A DNA stretch of 64,000 nucleotides from Chryseobacterium sp. JJR-5R. GTDB lineage: Bacteria; Bacteroidota; Bacteroidia; Flavobacteriales; Weeksellaceae. Positions 1-8,112 of this stretch are shown piece by piece. Position 1 is the first letter of the stretch. The number at the start of each line of letters is the position of its first letter. The translations under genes were made by a program, and so were the position numbers. The notes under the pieces were generated by a model, which had not been told where the DNA came from, ran no database searches, and saw nothing but the letters and a program-made list of their open reading frames with translations. The stretch covers positions 1,550,001 to 1,614,000 of the forward strand of contig NZ_CP139137.1 in the NCBI RefSeq assembly GCF_034047335.1, in the 5' to 3' direction.

Positions 1-2001
1 CATGCGGCTTCGGCGGTGGTAGCGGAAAAAGCTTTCAAGCTGGCAGGCGATAAAAATGCTTTCCCGGATCAACTGAAATATATTAAGGTCTGGCAGCCCA
101 AACGCATATTGTGGAATACGTTCCGGTTTGGCGCAGTTAATACAACAGCCGAAAACCAGATGAAAGTTACGGTAGGGCAATATGATGCGCAACTGGGAAT
201 GGGCTATGGTGAACTGGCAGGATTAAGCAGAAGCTTACACAAAAGCCAGGGCGCGGGAACCCAGTCGGTAGCCGGGATCAGAACGGAATATTTTACCCAT
301 GTGGCCGGCGAACCCGCGAAAGGAACCCTTTTTGACGGAGTCGTAAAAACCTGGTCTGCAAAAGGAAACTCCGATATCGACCAATCTTTAGACAAAATTA
401 TTTCCGCTTTCAATTTCAATAACCCAAACCTTAGTTTGCCTGCTTTACTTGCTTTGCGGAAAAAGTTGATGGCGATACAGGATCCGGAACTTAAAAAAGA
501 TAAAATCAAATCGCTGGATCAGATCATTCTGAGTTGCGCCGGGTTTATGGGCGAAGTGGTGACCAACCAAGCTGAAGCCGTGGCCGGAAATGCATACAAT
601 TTCAAATTAAACCTGATTGCAAGAGCTGAAAACCCGGTTGTTGTGGAAAACGTAAAATGGCTGAACCAGTCGGAAAGCGTCAACAGGAAACTGTCCAGAG
701 ATTCTTTAATTACCATTCAGCATGATATTCAGATTCCTGCTGATGCCGCACTTACGGAACCGTACTGGCTGGCAAAGCCGGCGGTGAATGCGGCAACTTT
801 CGCTGTTCCCAATGATACGTTGATCGGTTTGCCTGAAGCGGAATCACCGTTGAATGTTGTACTTGATTTAAAAATCGGCTTGGAAAAGTTGCGGGTAAAG
901 CTTCCTTTATCGTTCAAGAAACTGGACCCGGTGCGCGGCGATGTGGTGGAAGCCCTTCGTATTGTTCCGGCCCTGGAACTGAAATTTACGCAGCCGCTTT
1001 ATCTGGTAAAAGAAAATGAAGATTTGCATCTGAACTTAAATATTAAAGTCAATTCAAACAAAGCTTTTGGGAACGGCAAGCTGAACCTGATGTACAACGG
1101 CGAACGTTTGGGCGGCGCTGATGTCAGTTCAATCAACGGAAAAGATATAACAGTCGATTGCGTTATTACAAAAAACAAGCTTGTTTCGATACCATCCAGC
1201 CGTCTGCAGTTGGATGCTGATTTTGTTGCAGACGGAGTAACCTATAATAAAAAACAGGTACTGATCCAGTACCCGCATCTGCCTTCCTTACAGTATTTTG
1301 CGCCGGCAACGATCGCCGTCATGAAAGGCGATATCCGGGCGACGGTTAAAAAAGTAGGATATATCCAGGGAGCGGGCGATTTTATTCCTGAGTTCCTGCG
1401 CATGGCCGGTATCCAGGTGGATGTTTTGAAAGACGAAGATTTTTATGGCAATGCAGATGCATCAGGCGGAAACGGTAGTCAGAACAGATTATCGCAATAC
1501 GATGCCATTGTCCTGGGAATCCGGGCAAATAATACGGAGAAAAAGCTGGGCCGCTGGATGCCTTTTTTATGGACTTATGTAAAAGCCGGCGGAAACCTGT
1601 TGATGCAGTACAACACCAACCAGGACGCGATGGTGAGTCAGTTGGGCATGTACCCATTCAACATTGCCAATAAGCGGGTTACTGAAGAAAATGCCACGGT
1701 GACCTTTTTAAATCCCAACCATAAACTGCTGAACTTCCCGAACAAGATTACAGCCGATGATTTCAAAGGCTGGGTGCAGGAGCGCGGCGCCTACTTCCCG
1801 GACCAATGGGATGCGGCTTACGAACCGCTTTTTGAAATGCACGACACCGGTGAAGAGCCGCTGCAGGGATCTACTTTATATACGAAATATGGCAAAGGGA
1901 ATTTTATTTATACGCCTTTGTCCTTTTTCAGGCAGCTGCCTGCAGGAAATGTAGGGGCGGCCCTTTTGTTCCTGAATTTTTTATCGGCACAGAAAAACTG
2001 A
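1..2001 (+). CDS. PIG-L family deacetylase, C-terminal part (5' end outside window)
   Basis: The frame is open from base 1 and ends at TGA 1999-2001, so this is the 3' part of a larger gene. The segment reading KVWQPKRILWNT, followed by GYGELAGLSRSLHKSQG, is typical of the long (~830 aa) Bacteroidetes PIG-L/LmbE proteins. In these an N-terminal zinc deacetylase domain (upstream of this window) precedes a long C-terminal region with beta-sandwich and glutamine-amidotransferase-like parts. The catalytic AHxDDE motif is therefore not visible here. The C-terminus (IVLGIRANNT, GGNLLMQYNTNQ, PLSFFRQLPAGNVGAALLFLNFL) resembles the ThuA/GATase-like end of these proteins. The stop overlaps the start of the next small gene by one base, so it heads an operon with a 34-aa membrane peptide and a symporter. 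The likely role is extracytoplasmic deacetylation of an N-acetyl sugar or glycoside; the substrate is unknown. Confidence 0.85.
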   Translation, partial: HAASAVVAEKAFKLAGDKNAFPDQLKYIKVWQPKRILWNTFRFGAVNTTAENQMKVTVGQYDAQLGMGYGELAGLSRSLHKSQGAGTQSVAGIRTEYFTHVAGEPAKGTLFDGVVKTWSAKGNSDIDQSLDKIISAFNFNNPNLSLPALLALRKKLMAIQDPELKKDKIKSLDQIILSCAGFMGEVVTNQAEAVAGNAYNFKLNLIARAENPVVVENVKWLNQSESVNRKLSRDSLITIQHDIQIPADAALTEPYWLAKPAVNAATFAVPNDTLIGLPEAESPLNVVLDLKIGLEKLRVKLPLSFKKLDPVRGDVVEALRIVPALELKFTQPLYLVKENEDLHLNLNIKVNSNKAFGNGKLNLMYNGERLGGADVSSINGKDITVDCVITKNKLVSIPSSRLQLDADFVADGVTYNKKQVLIQYPHLPSLQYFAPATIAVMKGDIRATVKKVGYIQGAGDFIPEFLRMAGIQVDVLKDEDFYGNADASGGNGSQNRLSQYDAIVLGIRANNTEKKLGRWMPFLWTYVKAGGNLLMQYNTNQDAMVSQLGMYPFNIANKRVTEENATVTFLNPNHKLLNFPNKITADDFKGWVQERGAYFPDQWDAAYEPLFEMHDTGEEPLQGSTLYTKYGKGNFIYTPLSFFRQLPAGNVGAALLFLNFLSAQKN

Positions 2002-2105
2002 TGGATAATCGATTTAAAAACTGGAAGATCTGGTACGTGTTATTGGCCGCTGCGCTGATCGCCCAGATCATATTGTATTACTTATTTACTAAATTCTGGG
2101 CATGA
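2001..2105 (+). CDS. 34-aa single-pass membrane peptide between PIG-L and symporter
   Basis: ATG 2001-2003 shares its A with the upstream stop, and TGA 2103-2105 overlaps the symporter start (ATG 2102). The 34 codons read as a short charged N-terminus (MDNRFKNWKIW), one hydrophobic helix of about 20 residues (VLLAAALIAQIILYYLF) and a short tail. The double start/stop overlap suggests translational coupling on both sides and argues that the frame is real despite its size. It may be a small subunit or assembly partner of the symporter, but that is inference from position only. Confidence 0.65.
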   Translation: MDNRFKNWKIWYVLLAAALIAQIILYYLFTKFWA

Positions 2106-3793
2106 GCAGTATCGATTGGGCCGTTCTCATTTTTACCTTAGTGGCTGTGGTGGTGTACGGCGTATGGATCGGCCGTGGCCAGAAAAGCAACGCCTCCTAC
2201 CTGAAAGCAGACAATAAAATGCCATGGTACATTGTGCTGATCGGGATTATGGCGACGCAGGCCAGTGCCATTACGTTTCTTTCAGCGCCGGGACAGGCGT
2301 ATACCGACGGAATGCGTTTCGTTCAGTACTATTTTGGGCTGCCTCTCGCGATGATTGTCATCTGCATTACCTTTATCCCGATTTTCCAGCGCCTGAATGT
2401 ATACACCGCCTATGAATACTTGGAAAACCGTTTCGATAAAAAAACAAGGGTGCTCACCTCGCTGCTTTTTCTTTTTTCCAGGGGATTATCCACAGGGATC
2501 AGCATTTATGCGCCGAGCATCATCCTGTCAAGCGTTCTCAACTGGAATATTTACTTAACCAATGTATTAACAGGCGGCATCCTGTTGATTTATACCTATG
2601 TCGGCGGAGCCAAAGCGATCGCCCACACCCAAAAATTACAGTTTCTCATTATTCTGGGAACCATGGCTTTTGCAGGTTATCTGCTGATCCAGGATATGCC
2701 GGGCGGCATCGGTTTTAAGGATGCGCTGTATCTCGCAGGGAAATCCGGAAAGCTGAATGTGATCACTACAGAATTCGACTGGAAAGACAAATACAACCTC
2801 TGGAGCGGGCTGATCGGCGGTTTTTTCCTGGCGCTTTCTTATTTCGGGACGGATCAGAGCCAGGTCGGGAGGTATATTACCGCGAAAGACAACACCAACG
2901 CAAAAATGGGCCTGCTGCTTAACGGATTGGTGAAGATCCCTATGCAGTTTGCCATTCTCCTGATCGGGGCTTTGCTTTTTGCTTTCTTTTCCCTGAAACC
3001 GGCGCCGGTTTATTTTAACGAACGCTCTTATCAGCATTTAAAGGAAACACAGCCTGAACAGGCAACGGCTTTTGAAAAAGAGCATCAGGACCTGCAGGTA
3101 AAATTCAATGCAGAATCAAAAGAAATTTTAAAGCTGAAAGAAACCCATTCACCGGAGCTTAATCAAACCGTTCAGGATTTTAAAAATACACAGACCGAGG
3201 TAAAAGAACTTCACGGCAGGATAGAAGAGGCGATCAATAAGGCAGACTACAATGCGGAAAAAACGGATACCAATTATATTTTCCTTTATTTCGTAAAAAG
3301 TACGCTGCCTGCAGGGATGGTCGGCCTCCTGTTTGCCGTTATTTTCCTGGCCAGCTGGGGCTCCATTTCCGCGGCGCTGAATTCCCTGGCCGCCTGCTCT
3401 TTAAAAGATATCCATCTGATCTTCAGAAAAGAAATGCCTGATGATGCCACCGAACTGAAATACAGCCGCCTGCATACCTTAGCCTGGGGCATCTTTTCCA
3501 TCGGCGTCGCCATGTTTGCGACACAAATGGGTTCGCTTATTGAAGCGGTGAATGTATTGGGTTCCCTTTTCTACGGCCCGATCCTGGGGATTTTCCTTGT
3601 TGCGTTTTATTTTAAAAAAATCAACGGGGCGAATGTATTTATTGCGGCCATCCTGTCGGAAATTACCGTAATTGCCGTGTATCAGTTCGATATCGTTTCT
3701 TTCCTCTGGCTCAACGTCATCGGGGCAGCAGCCGTTATTATATTTTCTGCAGTCGGATTGATTTTTTATAAGCCGAAAGCAGTAACTTCGTAA
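2102..3793 (+). CDS. Sodium:solute symporter family protein (SSS)
   Basis: This 563-aa polytopic inner-membrane protein opens with the first helix of the SSS fold (WAVLIFTLVAVVVYGVWIG). It carries the family segments NKMPWYIVLIGIMATQASAITFLSAPGQAY and FGTDQSQVGRYITAKD, the latter typical of the helix 6-7 region of Na+/solute symporters. A charged, probably coiled-coil insertion at about residues 308-386 (SYQHLKETQPEQATAFEKEH and onward) interrupts the membrane core, as seen in many Bacteroidetes members. It overlaps the 34-aa peptide gene by 4 nt and is co-transcribed with the PIG-L deacetylase, so uptake of a sugar or amino sugar released by that enzyme is plausible. The substrate cannot be read from sequence. 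Confidence 0.9.
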   Translation: MSSIDWAVLIFTLVAVVVYGVWIGRGQKSNASYLKADNKMPWYIVLIGIMATQASAITFLSAPGQAYTDGMRFVQYYFGLPLAMIVICITFIPIFQRLNVYTAYEYLENRFDKKTRVLTSLLFLFSRGLSTGISIYAPSIILSSVLNWNIYLTNVLTGGILLIYTYVGGAKAIAHTQKLQFLIILGTMAFAGYLLIQDMPGGIGFKDALYLAGKSGKLNVITTEFDWKDKYNLWSGLIGGFFLALSYFGTDQSQVGRYITAKDNTNAKMGLLLNGLVKIPMQFAILLIGALLFAFFSLKPAPVYFNERSYQHLKETQPEQATAFEKEHQDLQVKFNAESKEILKLKETHSPELNQTVQDFKNTQTEVKELHGRIEEAINKADYNAEKTDTNYIFLYFVKSTLPAGMVGLLFAVIFLASWGSISAALNSLAACSLKDIHLIFRKEMPDDATELKYSRLHTLAWGIFSIGVAMFATQMGSLIEAVNVLGSLFYGPILGIFLVAFYFKKINGANVFIAAILSEITVIAVYQFDIVSFLWLNVIGAAAVIIFSAVGLIFYKPKAVTS

Positions 3794-3860
3794 ACGATTA
3801 ACAATAATAAAAAAAGCCGCTTACATTCGGCTGAAAAATATAAGCGCCCGCAGATGATGG

Positions 3861-4042
3861 TGATTACGCAGATATAAATCCAATAAAAAATCTGCGCAAT
3901 CCACTCAATCCGCGAGCTTAAATTAAGACTCAATATAAAAAGATAAACCGATCATTGAAAAGCATCATCTCCCGCAAATTATGATAACAGATACAGCAAT
4001 AAAGTATCAAAAAAAATCTGCGTAATCCGCTTAATCCGCGAG
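3861..4042 (+). repeat. Short interspersed repeat, two direct copies plus an inverted partial copy
   Basis: This non-coding stretch between the symporter and DUF2911 holds two copies of a ~32-bp unit of the form AATCTGCGyAATCC...AATCCGCGAG, at 3884-3916 and 4011-4042. A short inverted piece (GATTACGCAGAT) lies at 3861-3872. A related fragment (AAAAATCTGCGCGG) recurs near 16.1 kb. The units look like dispersed intergenic repeats rather than coding sequence. Confidence 0.6.
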
Positions 4043-4102
4043 AGAAAATCAACAGTCAGTAAAAAAACAGGTTGTAACAATAAACAAACAAATAAAAGTA
4101 TT

Positions 4103-4621
4103 ATGAAAACAATTTTTAAATCGGCTACCGTTCTTGTGGCGGCCATGACGATCTCCGTGAATGCCTTTGCCCAGGAAACCAAAAAACCGGCCAGCCCTGC
4201 CATGACGGCAACGGGGAAAATCAAGGATGCCAACGTTACCATCGCCTACAGCAGCCCTTCTGTGAAAGGACGTACCATCTGGGGCGGCCTGGAAGCATAT
4301 GGTAAAGTCTGGCGCGCGGGTGCCAATGAAGCCACCACGTTTGAAACGGATAAAGACCTTACCGTTCAGGGCAAAAAACTGCCGGCCGGTAAATACAGCT
4401 TTTTCCTGATCCCTAAAGAAAGCGGAACCTGGACTGCCGTTTTTAACAAAGAGCCAAAACAGTGGGGCGCCTACAAATACGAGCAGTCCAAAGACGCATT
4501 ACGGGTAGACGTAAAAACAAAAGCTTTACCAACTACCCAGGAAGCCCTGGTCTACAAAATCAACAAAAACGGTTTCACTATGGATTGGGATAAAATCTCG
4601 GTTCCTGTGGAGGTTAAATAG
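4103..4621 (+). CDS. DUF2911 domain-containing exported protein (intact copy)
   Basis: The 172-aa protein has a clear Sec signal peptide (residues 1-24, ending NAFAQ). The conserved DUF2911 core follows: [75 protein letters not shown] and a C-terminal [12 protein letters not shown] strand. The protein is predicted periplasmic; DUF2911 proteins are common in Bacteroidetes and have no established function. An intrinsic terminator follows directly. A second, truncated and frameshifted copy with almost the same DNA lies about 5 kb downstream, so this copy is the left arm of a direct repeat enclosing the RiPP island. Confidence 0.92.
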   Translation: MKTIFKSATVLVAAMTISVNAFAQETKKPASPAMTATGKIKDANVTIAYSSPSVKGRTIWGGLEAYGKVWRAGANEATTFETDKDLTVQGKKLPAGKYSFFLIPKESGTWTAVFNKEPKQWGAYKYEQSKDALRVDVKTKALPTTQEALVYKINKNGFTMDWDKISVPVEVK

Positions 4622-4638
4622 GTTTGAATTTGAAAAGT

Positions 4639-4669
4639 TAAATCCCGGTTTTGGCCGGGATTTTTTTTG
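4639..4669 (+). terminator. Intrinsic terminator after DUF2911
   Basis: The stem AAATCCCGG / CCGGGATTT has a short loop and is followed by an 8-T run. The same terminator design recurs after the second DUF2911 copy at 9769-9795. Confidence 0.85.
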
Positions 4670-4828
4670 GTTAAAATTTTGATTAGGTAGCAAAGATGAT
4701 TAGGGTAAATTTCAGTGATATGGTCTGGTTTGTCCTGCAAAAGCTTTACAACAAGCTCTTTAAAATATCAAAAAACCTAACTGATAAAAGTTTCCGGTCC
4801 ATTAAGTAGGACGCCATGCATGAGTGTT

Positions 4829-5015
4829 TTTCCTGTTCCGGGAGGCCCTTCAATAATACTTAACGCACTTATAAAAGCTTCATCCACCCCGTCTTTCTGA
4901 CTGAGATTAAAACCGAATGGGATAATCTCAATAGGAGAGAAGTATGCATTTTTCTCTGGTTGTTTTGATCAAGGTAATTGGAAAGAATGGAGCTTTCCGG
5001 AATAAAAGATATTTT
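4829..5015 (-). pseudogene. Fragment of a Upf1-like helicase gene (Walker A region)
   Basis: The DNA here resembles the Walker A part of the intact helicase gene at 43.6-46.1 kb. CCTGTTCCGGGAGGCCCTTC and the segment following it match about 45.66-45.88 kb of that gene with many substitutions and small indels. No long reading frame survives. The piece is about 190 nt and unlinked in order from a second helicase fragment at 5232-5365, so this is shuffled debris of a former paralogue rather than a simple decayed gene. Confidence 0.7.
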
Positions 5016-5068
5016 TTAAGGATAGCAAATTTTCAAGGTCTCCTTAATGTACGAAAAGTAGAACAGAT

Positions 5069-5090
5069 AAAACACGACACGTTTTGTCGC
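5069..5090. repeat. Hairpin motif CGACA-N5-TGTCG, copy 1
   Basis: An A-rich lead (AAAACA) precedes CGACA, five bases, then TGTCGC. The same 22-nt unit occurs at 9266-9287 and 24291-24312 with changes only in the loop. About 30 nt beyond it the sequence GATGAAACTCAAAG...GATACAGGA is also shared with the 9.3-kb copy, so a longer block was duplicated. Confidence 0.6.
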
Positions 5091-5231
5091 ATGAAAGAAC
5101 CTGCTTTGGAAAAATAGTCGATGAAACTCAAAGCTACGATACAGGAAGATACAATTGATACAAAAACTAGTATTGTAGAATTTTTGGAGGATTCAAGAAA
5201 GCAGCACTTTGAAGTGAAATGCAGTTTCAGC

Positions 5232-5365
5232 ATTTACCGGACAGGAATGAGTAAGAAGGAAAATGAAGAATAACATCATATTTCGAAAGTTCATCCTGTG
5301 ATAATACTACACAGATCAACAGGCCCATTAAGTTTTCGCTGCCGAACACCGATTTTCTTTTTTTG
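5232..5365 (-). pseudogene. Fragment of a Upf1-like helicase gene (C-terminal linker/nuclease region)
   Basis: The minus-strand frame reads KKRKSVFGSENLMGLLICVV followed by LSQDELSKYDVILHFP. It aligns with KKKSVFDSENLMYVLIKEVL and LSLDEFSKYDVVLHFP in the intact helicase at 43.6-46.1 kb. It ends after a short divergent tail. On this strand the C-terminal piece lies upstream of the Walker A piece (4829-5015), the reverse of the intact gene, which shows rearrangement. Confidence 0.75.
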
Positions 5366-5656
5366 AGATACTTAAAACAGGCCAGCTGAAACGCTGGCAG
5401 AACAAATTTGGGTTTTCCGGGCAGGAATTCAGGAATTAAAATACAGAATTTAGAAAATGATTTAACATAATAGTCATATCTCACTGTAAAATGACATAAA
5501 TAATTTATTTCATTGAATTGAGAGTTATATATATTATTTGATTTAATTTTAATTAATTATTGGTAACCAGTGTTATACATAGCTGTTATATCTTATTATA
5601 GGGATTTAAAAATGTCATTTTTTTGATTTTAAATCTATTTTATTTGAAATAATATA

Positions 5657-5664
5657 TATATTTG
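5657..5664 (+). promoter_or_regulatory. Bacteroidetes -7 box (TATATTTG) upstream of the RiPP precursor
   Basis: TATATTTG fits the TAnnTTTG consensus and lies about 100 nt upstream of the precursor start. No well-spaced -33 TTG is obvious. The surrounding 5490-5760 stretch is very AT-rich and otherwise without genes. Confidence 0.45.
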
Positions 5665-5762
5665 AAACATTGTTTATAAACTAATATTTACAGGAGAATC
5701 CCGAAAATCCTTTATAGAGTAGGGAATAAATATAATAACTATTAACAATTGAAATTCATTTT

Positions 5763-5999
5763 ATGAAAAAATTAAAAGGTCTAAAGAAGCTTTTTTCTTC
5801 TTTTGAGAACAAAAAACTAAAAAATGCAGATTCAATATTCGGCGGATTGGCTATGGCCACTACTGATATGTGGTCGCAATCTTCTACAAGCCAGTGGAAT
5901 TGTTCTGATATTGACACCTATGTTGATGGCCGGCATGTTCAACGTCAGGAATGTTTGACTGACGACTGCTCTGATCCTGTTATTACAAAGACAAACTAA
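5763..5999 (+). CDS. RiPP precursor peptide (GG-type leader, grasp-with-spasm system)
   Basis: This 78-aa peptide has a lysine-rich leader (MKKLKGLKKLFSSF) and a Gly-Gly at residues 27-28 (SIFGG), the expected cleavage point for a C39-type peptidase. The core is rich in Ser/Thr (TTDMWSQSSTSQW) and Asp/Glu, with three cysteines (NCSD, ECLTDDC). Hydroxyl donors plus acidic acceptors are what ATP-grasp graspetide synthetases join as macrolactones, so the peptide is a good substrate for the downstream ATP-grasp. It is set apart from the modification genes by a weak terminator at 6004-6032, a common way to express more precursor than enzyme. No dedicated peptidase-exporter is seen nearby. Confidence 0.82.
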   Translation: MKKLKGLKKLFSSFENKKLKNADSIFGGLAMATTDMWSQSSTSQWNCSDIDTYVDGRHVQRQECLTDDCSDPVITKTN

Positions 6000-6003
6000 A
6001 CTA

Positions 6004-6032
6004 AAGAGACTGTCCATTAGGGCAGTCTTTTA
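6004..6032 (+). terminator. Terminator/attenuator between precursor and modification genes
   Basis: The hairpin AGACTGTCC / GGGCAGTCT (one G-T wobble) has an ATTA loop and is followed by TTTT. It lies 4 nt after the precursor stop. Partial read-through into the downstream genes is likely. Confidence 0.7.
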
Positions 6033-6155
6033 ATCTGAGATATACAATAATATTTTTATTTTTTCTAAAAACTATATAATATTCATTTGTAGTAAGATAA
6101 TTTAAAAACAACATTTCTGTTCTTTAACATTCTATCACTTAGTTTTATTTTTATA

Positions 6156-7034
6156 ATGAATAAAAATCTTTTTTTTCTTTCTATTTTCTTTATTTTATTT
6201 TCATGCCAGATCAGAAAATCTGACCATATTGTATATCTGAATAAAGTGAACGAAATCGACTACGTTTACCGTATTAAAAAAGATACATTTACTACTCTTA
6301 AGATGTATCAGAAGCTGTTTAAAAAGCATCCTCCTTTTAATTCAAATCTTATTGATGAGTACCAGACTTATATTATACTCTCAGATAAATATCATTTTGA
6401 CTTCGGAGGTAAAGAAAGCCTGTATAAACTCATTCCTCTGGTTGCACCTAACTGGAAATATAACCGTCAAGATAAAGATCTCATTGACTTGTGTAAAAAG
6501 TATGGAATAGACAGTTTGGAAATAGAAAACAAAGTAGCTGACTGGAAAAAGGGACTTAACAAAAGATTGGTAGACTCTTTTTCCATTGCCTTTTTCAGAA
6601 ATCAGGAATTCAGGATGCCTAAATATATTGAGAAACGGCAAAGCCTGAATGATAAAAAGAATGCTCAATTATTTATATGGACTTTCAAAAAGTATGGGTT
6701 TCCATCTACACAAAAAATAGGTCTTTGGGGAAATAATAATACTTTTATGCCTATGGGAAATATCCTAAATCATATGGCTGGATTAGACAACAAAGATTAT
6801 CCTTATTTTAAAGAAAAAATCCTGGAATATGTAAAAACAGGGGAATGTACTCCCGAAGATTATGCGGAAATGATTGATAAGAGAGCCTATATGGAAGGGA
6901 AATACTGTGTTTATTGTGCGGTAAGTAATTCCCTTATCTCCGACAGCACAAAAATCAATAAAAACCGTAAAGAAATAGGAATGCCAGCATTAAATCATAG
7001 CAAAAAAATCAATACGGATTATTTAAAAAAGTAA
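6156..7034 (+). CDS. Lipoprotein in the grasp-with-spasm RiPP locus
   Basis: The 292-aa protein begins with a lipoprotein signal (FFILFSC, Cys17), so it is predicted to be membrane-anchored outside the cytoplasm. The C-terminal third (FIWTFKKYGFPSTQKIG, a conserved Asn/His segment ILNHMAGLDNKDY, then TPEDYAEMIDKRAYMEG) resembles the DUF6624 pattern; that assignment is tentative. The family has no known function. The stop lies 2 nt before the ATP-grasp start, so it belongs to the same operon. Immunity to the product, or a role in export or processing, are possible and untested. Confidence 0.75.
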   Translation: MNKNLFFLSIFFILFSCQIRKSDHIVYLNKVNEIDYVYRIKKDTFTTLKMYQKLFKKHPPFNSNLIDEYQTYIILSDKYHFDFGGKESLYKLIPLVAPNWKYNRQDKDLIDLCKKYGIDSLEIENKVADWKKGLNKRLVDSFSIAFFRNQEFRMPKYIEKRQSLNDKKNAQLFIWTFKKYGFPSTQKIGLWGNNNTFMPMGNILNHMAGLDNKDYPYFKEKILEYVKTGECTPEDYAEMIDKRAYMEGKYCVYCAVSNSLISDSTKINKNRKEIGMPALNHSKKINTDYLKK

Positions 7035-7036
7035 AT

Positions 7037-7933
7037 ATGATACTCATAATTTCTGAAAATAATGAGAGAACAACAAATGAAATCATAAGTTGGCTTGTTG
7101 CTCTTAAAAAAGATTTTATTCGGGTACATGAAAATGAGGTATTTGAAATAAAGACAAGGAATAAACGTATATATGTTGAAAGTTCCAGAAATTGTTTTTT
7201 TATTGATGAAATTAAAAGCGTTTGGTACAGGAGAGGCGGTTTACGGTTTTTAAGAAAAAAATATGAAAATCAGGCTGTCAATATCCATATGAATGAGCAC
7301 CAACATTGGCTTGAGGACTATGTCAGAAATTATTTGGAAAGCAAGGATTCCATTAATAAGGAAAGTAATTACCACGTAAATAAACTTATTGTTTTAGATA
7401 TTGCAAGGGGAATTGGCTTTGATGTCCCGGAATATTTTTTGGCCGAAAATACGGATGGAGTAGAGCTAAACAATACGATTACAAAACCTGTTGCCGGTAA
7501 TGGGGTTTTAAAGTTTAAAGACAGCTTCGGGTCCCTTTATACCAATGTAGTTGATACAAAAGAAAAAGATGATTTTTTTATCACTTTCTTTCAACAAAAA
7601 ATTGAAAAAGATTTTGAGATCAGATCATTTTATCTCAATGAAAAAATCTGGTCTATGGCTATCTTTTCGCAAAATGATGATCAGACCAGAGTAGACTATC
7701 GGAAATACAATAAAGAAAAGCCCAACAGAAATGTCAGGTACAATTTACCAAAACACATTGAACAGAAAATCGTTACATTAATGAATAAATTAGACCTGGC
7801 TTCAGGCTCATTAGACTTTATAAAAAAAGGCAGTAGCATTTACTTTTTAGAAGTGAATCCGGTAGGTCAGTTCGGAAATGTTTCATTTTATTGCAACTAT
7901 GGGTTAGGTTATGAAATTGCTAAGTCCTTATGA
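7037..7933 (+). CDS. gwsG: Grasp-with-spasm system ATP-grasp peptide maturase
   Basis: This 298-aa ATP-grasp ligase belongs to the RiPP-maturase branch (MvdC/MvdD-like). The family hallmark VWYRRGG lies near residue 63. ATP-binding residues sit in TKPVAGNGVLKF (about 153-164), and the metal-binding EVNPVGQF motif is near the C-terminus, followed by the usual LGYEIA ending. Related enzymes activate Asp/Glu side chains with ATP and join them to Ser/Thr (ester) or Lys (amide) in a precursor. It ends in an ATGA overlap with the 60-aa gene, which in turn overlaps the SPASM gene, so the three are translationally coupled. The symbol follows the name used for this maturase pair. Confidence 0.9.
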   Translation: MILIISENNERTTNEIISWLVALKKDFIRVHENEVFEIKTRNKRIYVESSRNCFFIDEIKSVWYRRGGLRFLRKKYENQAVNIHMNEHQHWLEDYVRNYLESKDSINKESNYHVNKLIVLDIARGIGFDVPEYFLAENTDGVELNNTITKPVAGNGVLKFKDSFGSLYTNVVDTKEKDDFFITFFQQKIEKDFEIRSFYLNEKIWSMAIFSQNDDQTRVDYRKYNKEKPNRNVRYNLPKHIEQKIVTLMNKLDLASGSLDFIKKGSSIYFLEVNPVGQFGNVSFYCNYGLGYEIAKSL

Positions 7934-8112
7934 AAAAAACAATCAAAGAAAAAAATAAATTACCTCTCACATTTAAGTATATTGAATTTAAAAAAAGTCA
8001 GGTTATTGTAAAAAGCAAATCAAATCTTACTTTTTTTGTTGAATGTGAAAAATTTCAGACAGAATATCTCGTCAGGGCTAGGCCCTATAAATCAATTACC
8101 AGATTATTGTGA
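7930..8112 (+). CDS. 60-aa protein of unknown function between ATP-grasp and SPASM genes
   Basis: ATG 7930 overlaps the ATP-grasp stop by 4 nt, and the TGA at 8110-8112 overlaps the GTG start of the SPASM gene. The basic 60-aa product (MKKTIKEKNKLPLTFKYIEF, IVKSKSNLTFFVECEKFQTE, RPYKSITRLL) has alternating polar/hydrophobic beta-type strands and no signal peptide. Coupling on both sides makes it a likely cytosolic accessory protein. A leader-binding role is a guess; I see no recognisable RRE signature. Confidence 0.6.
   Translation: MKKTIKEKNKLPLTFKYIEFKKSQVIVKSKSNLTFFVECEKFQTEYLVRARPYKSITRLL

Noticed and set aside
3861..4042. CRISPR array
   Set aside because: The units near 3.9-4.0 kb occur only twice in direct orientation, have unequal spacing and no cas genes nearby; no array was found anywhere in the window.
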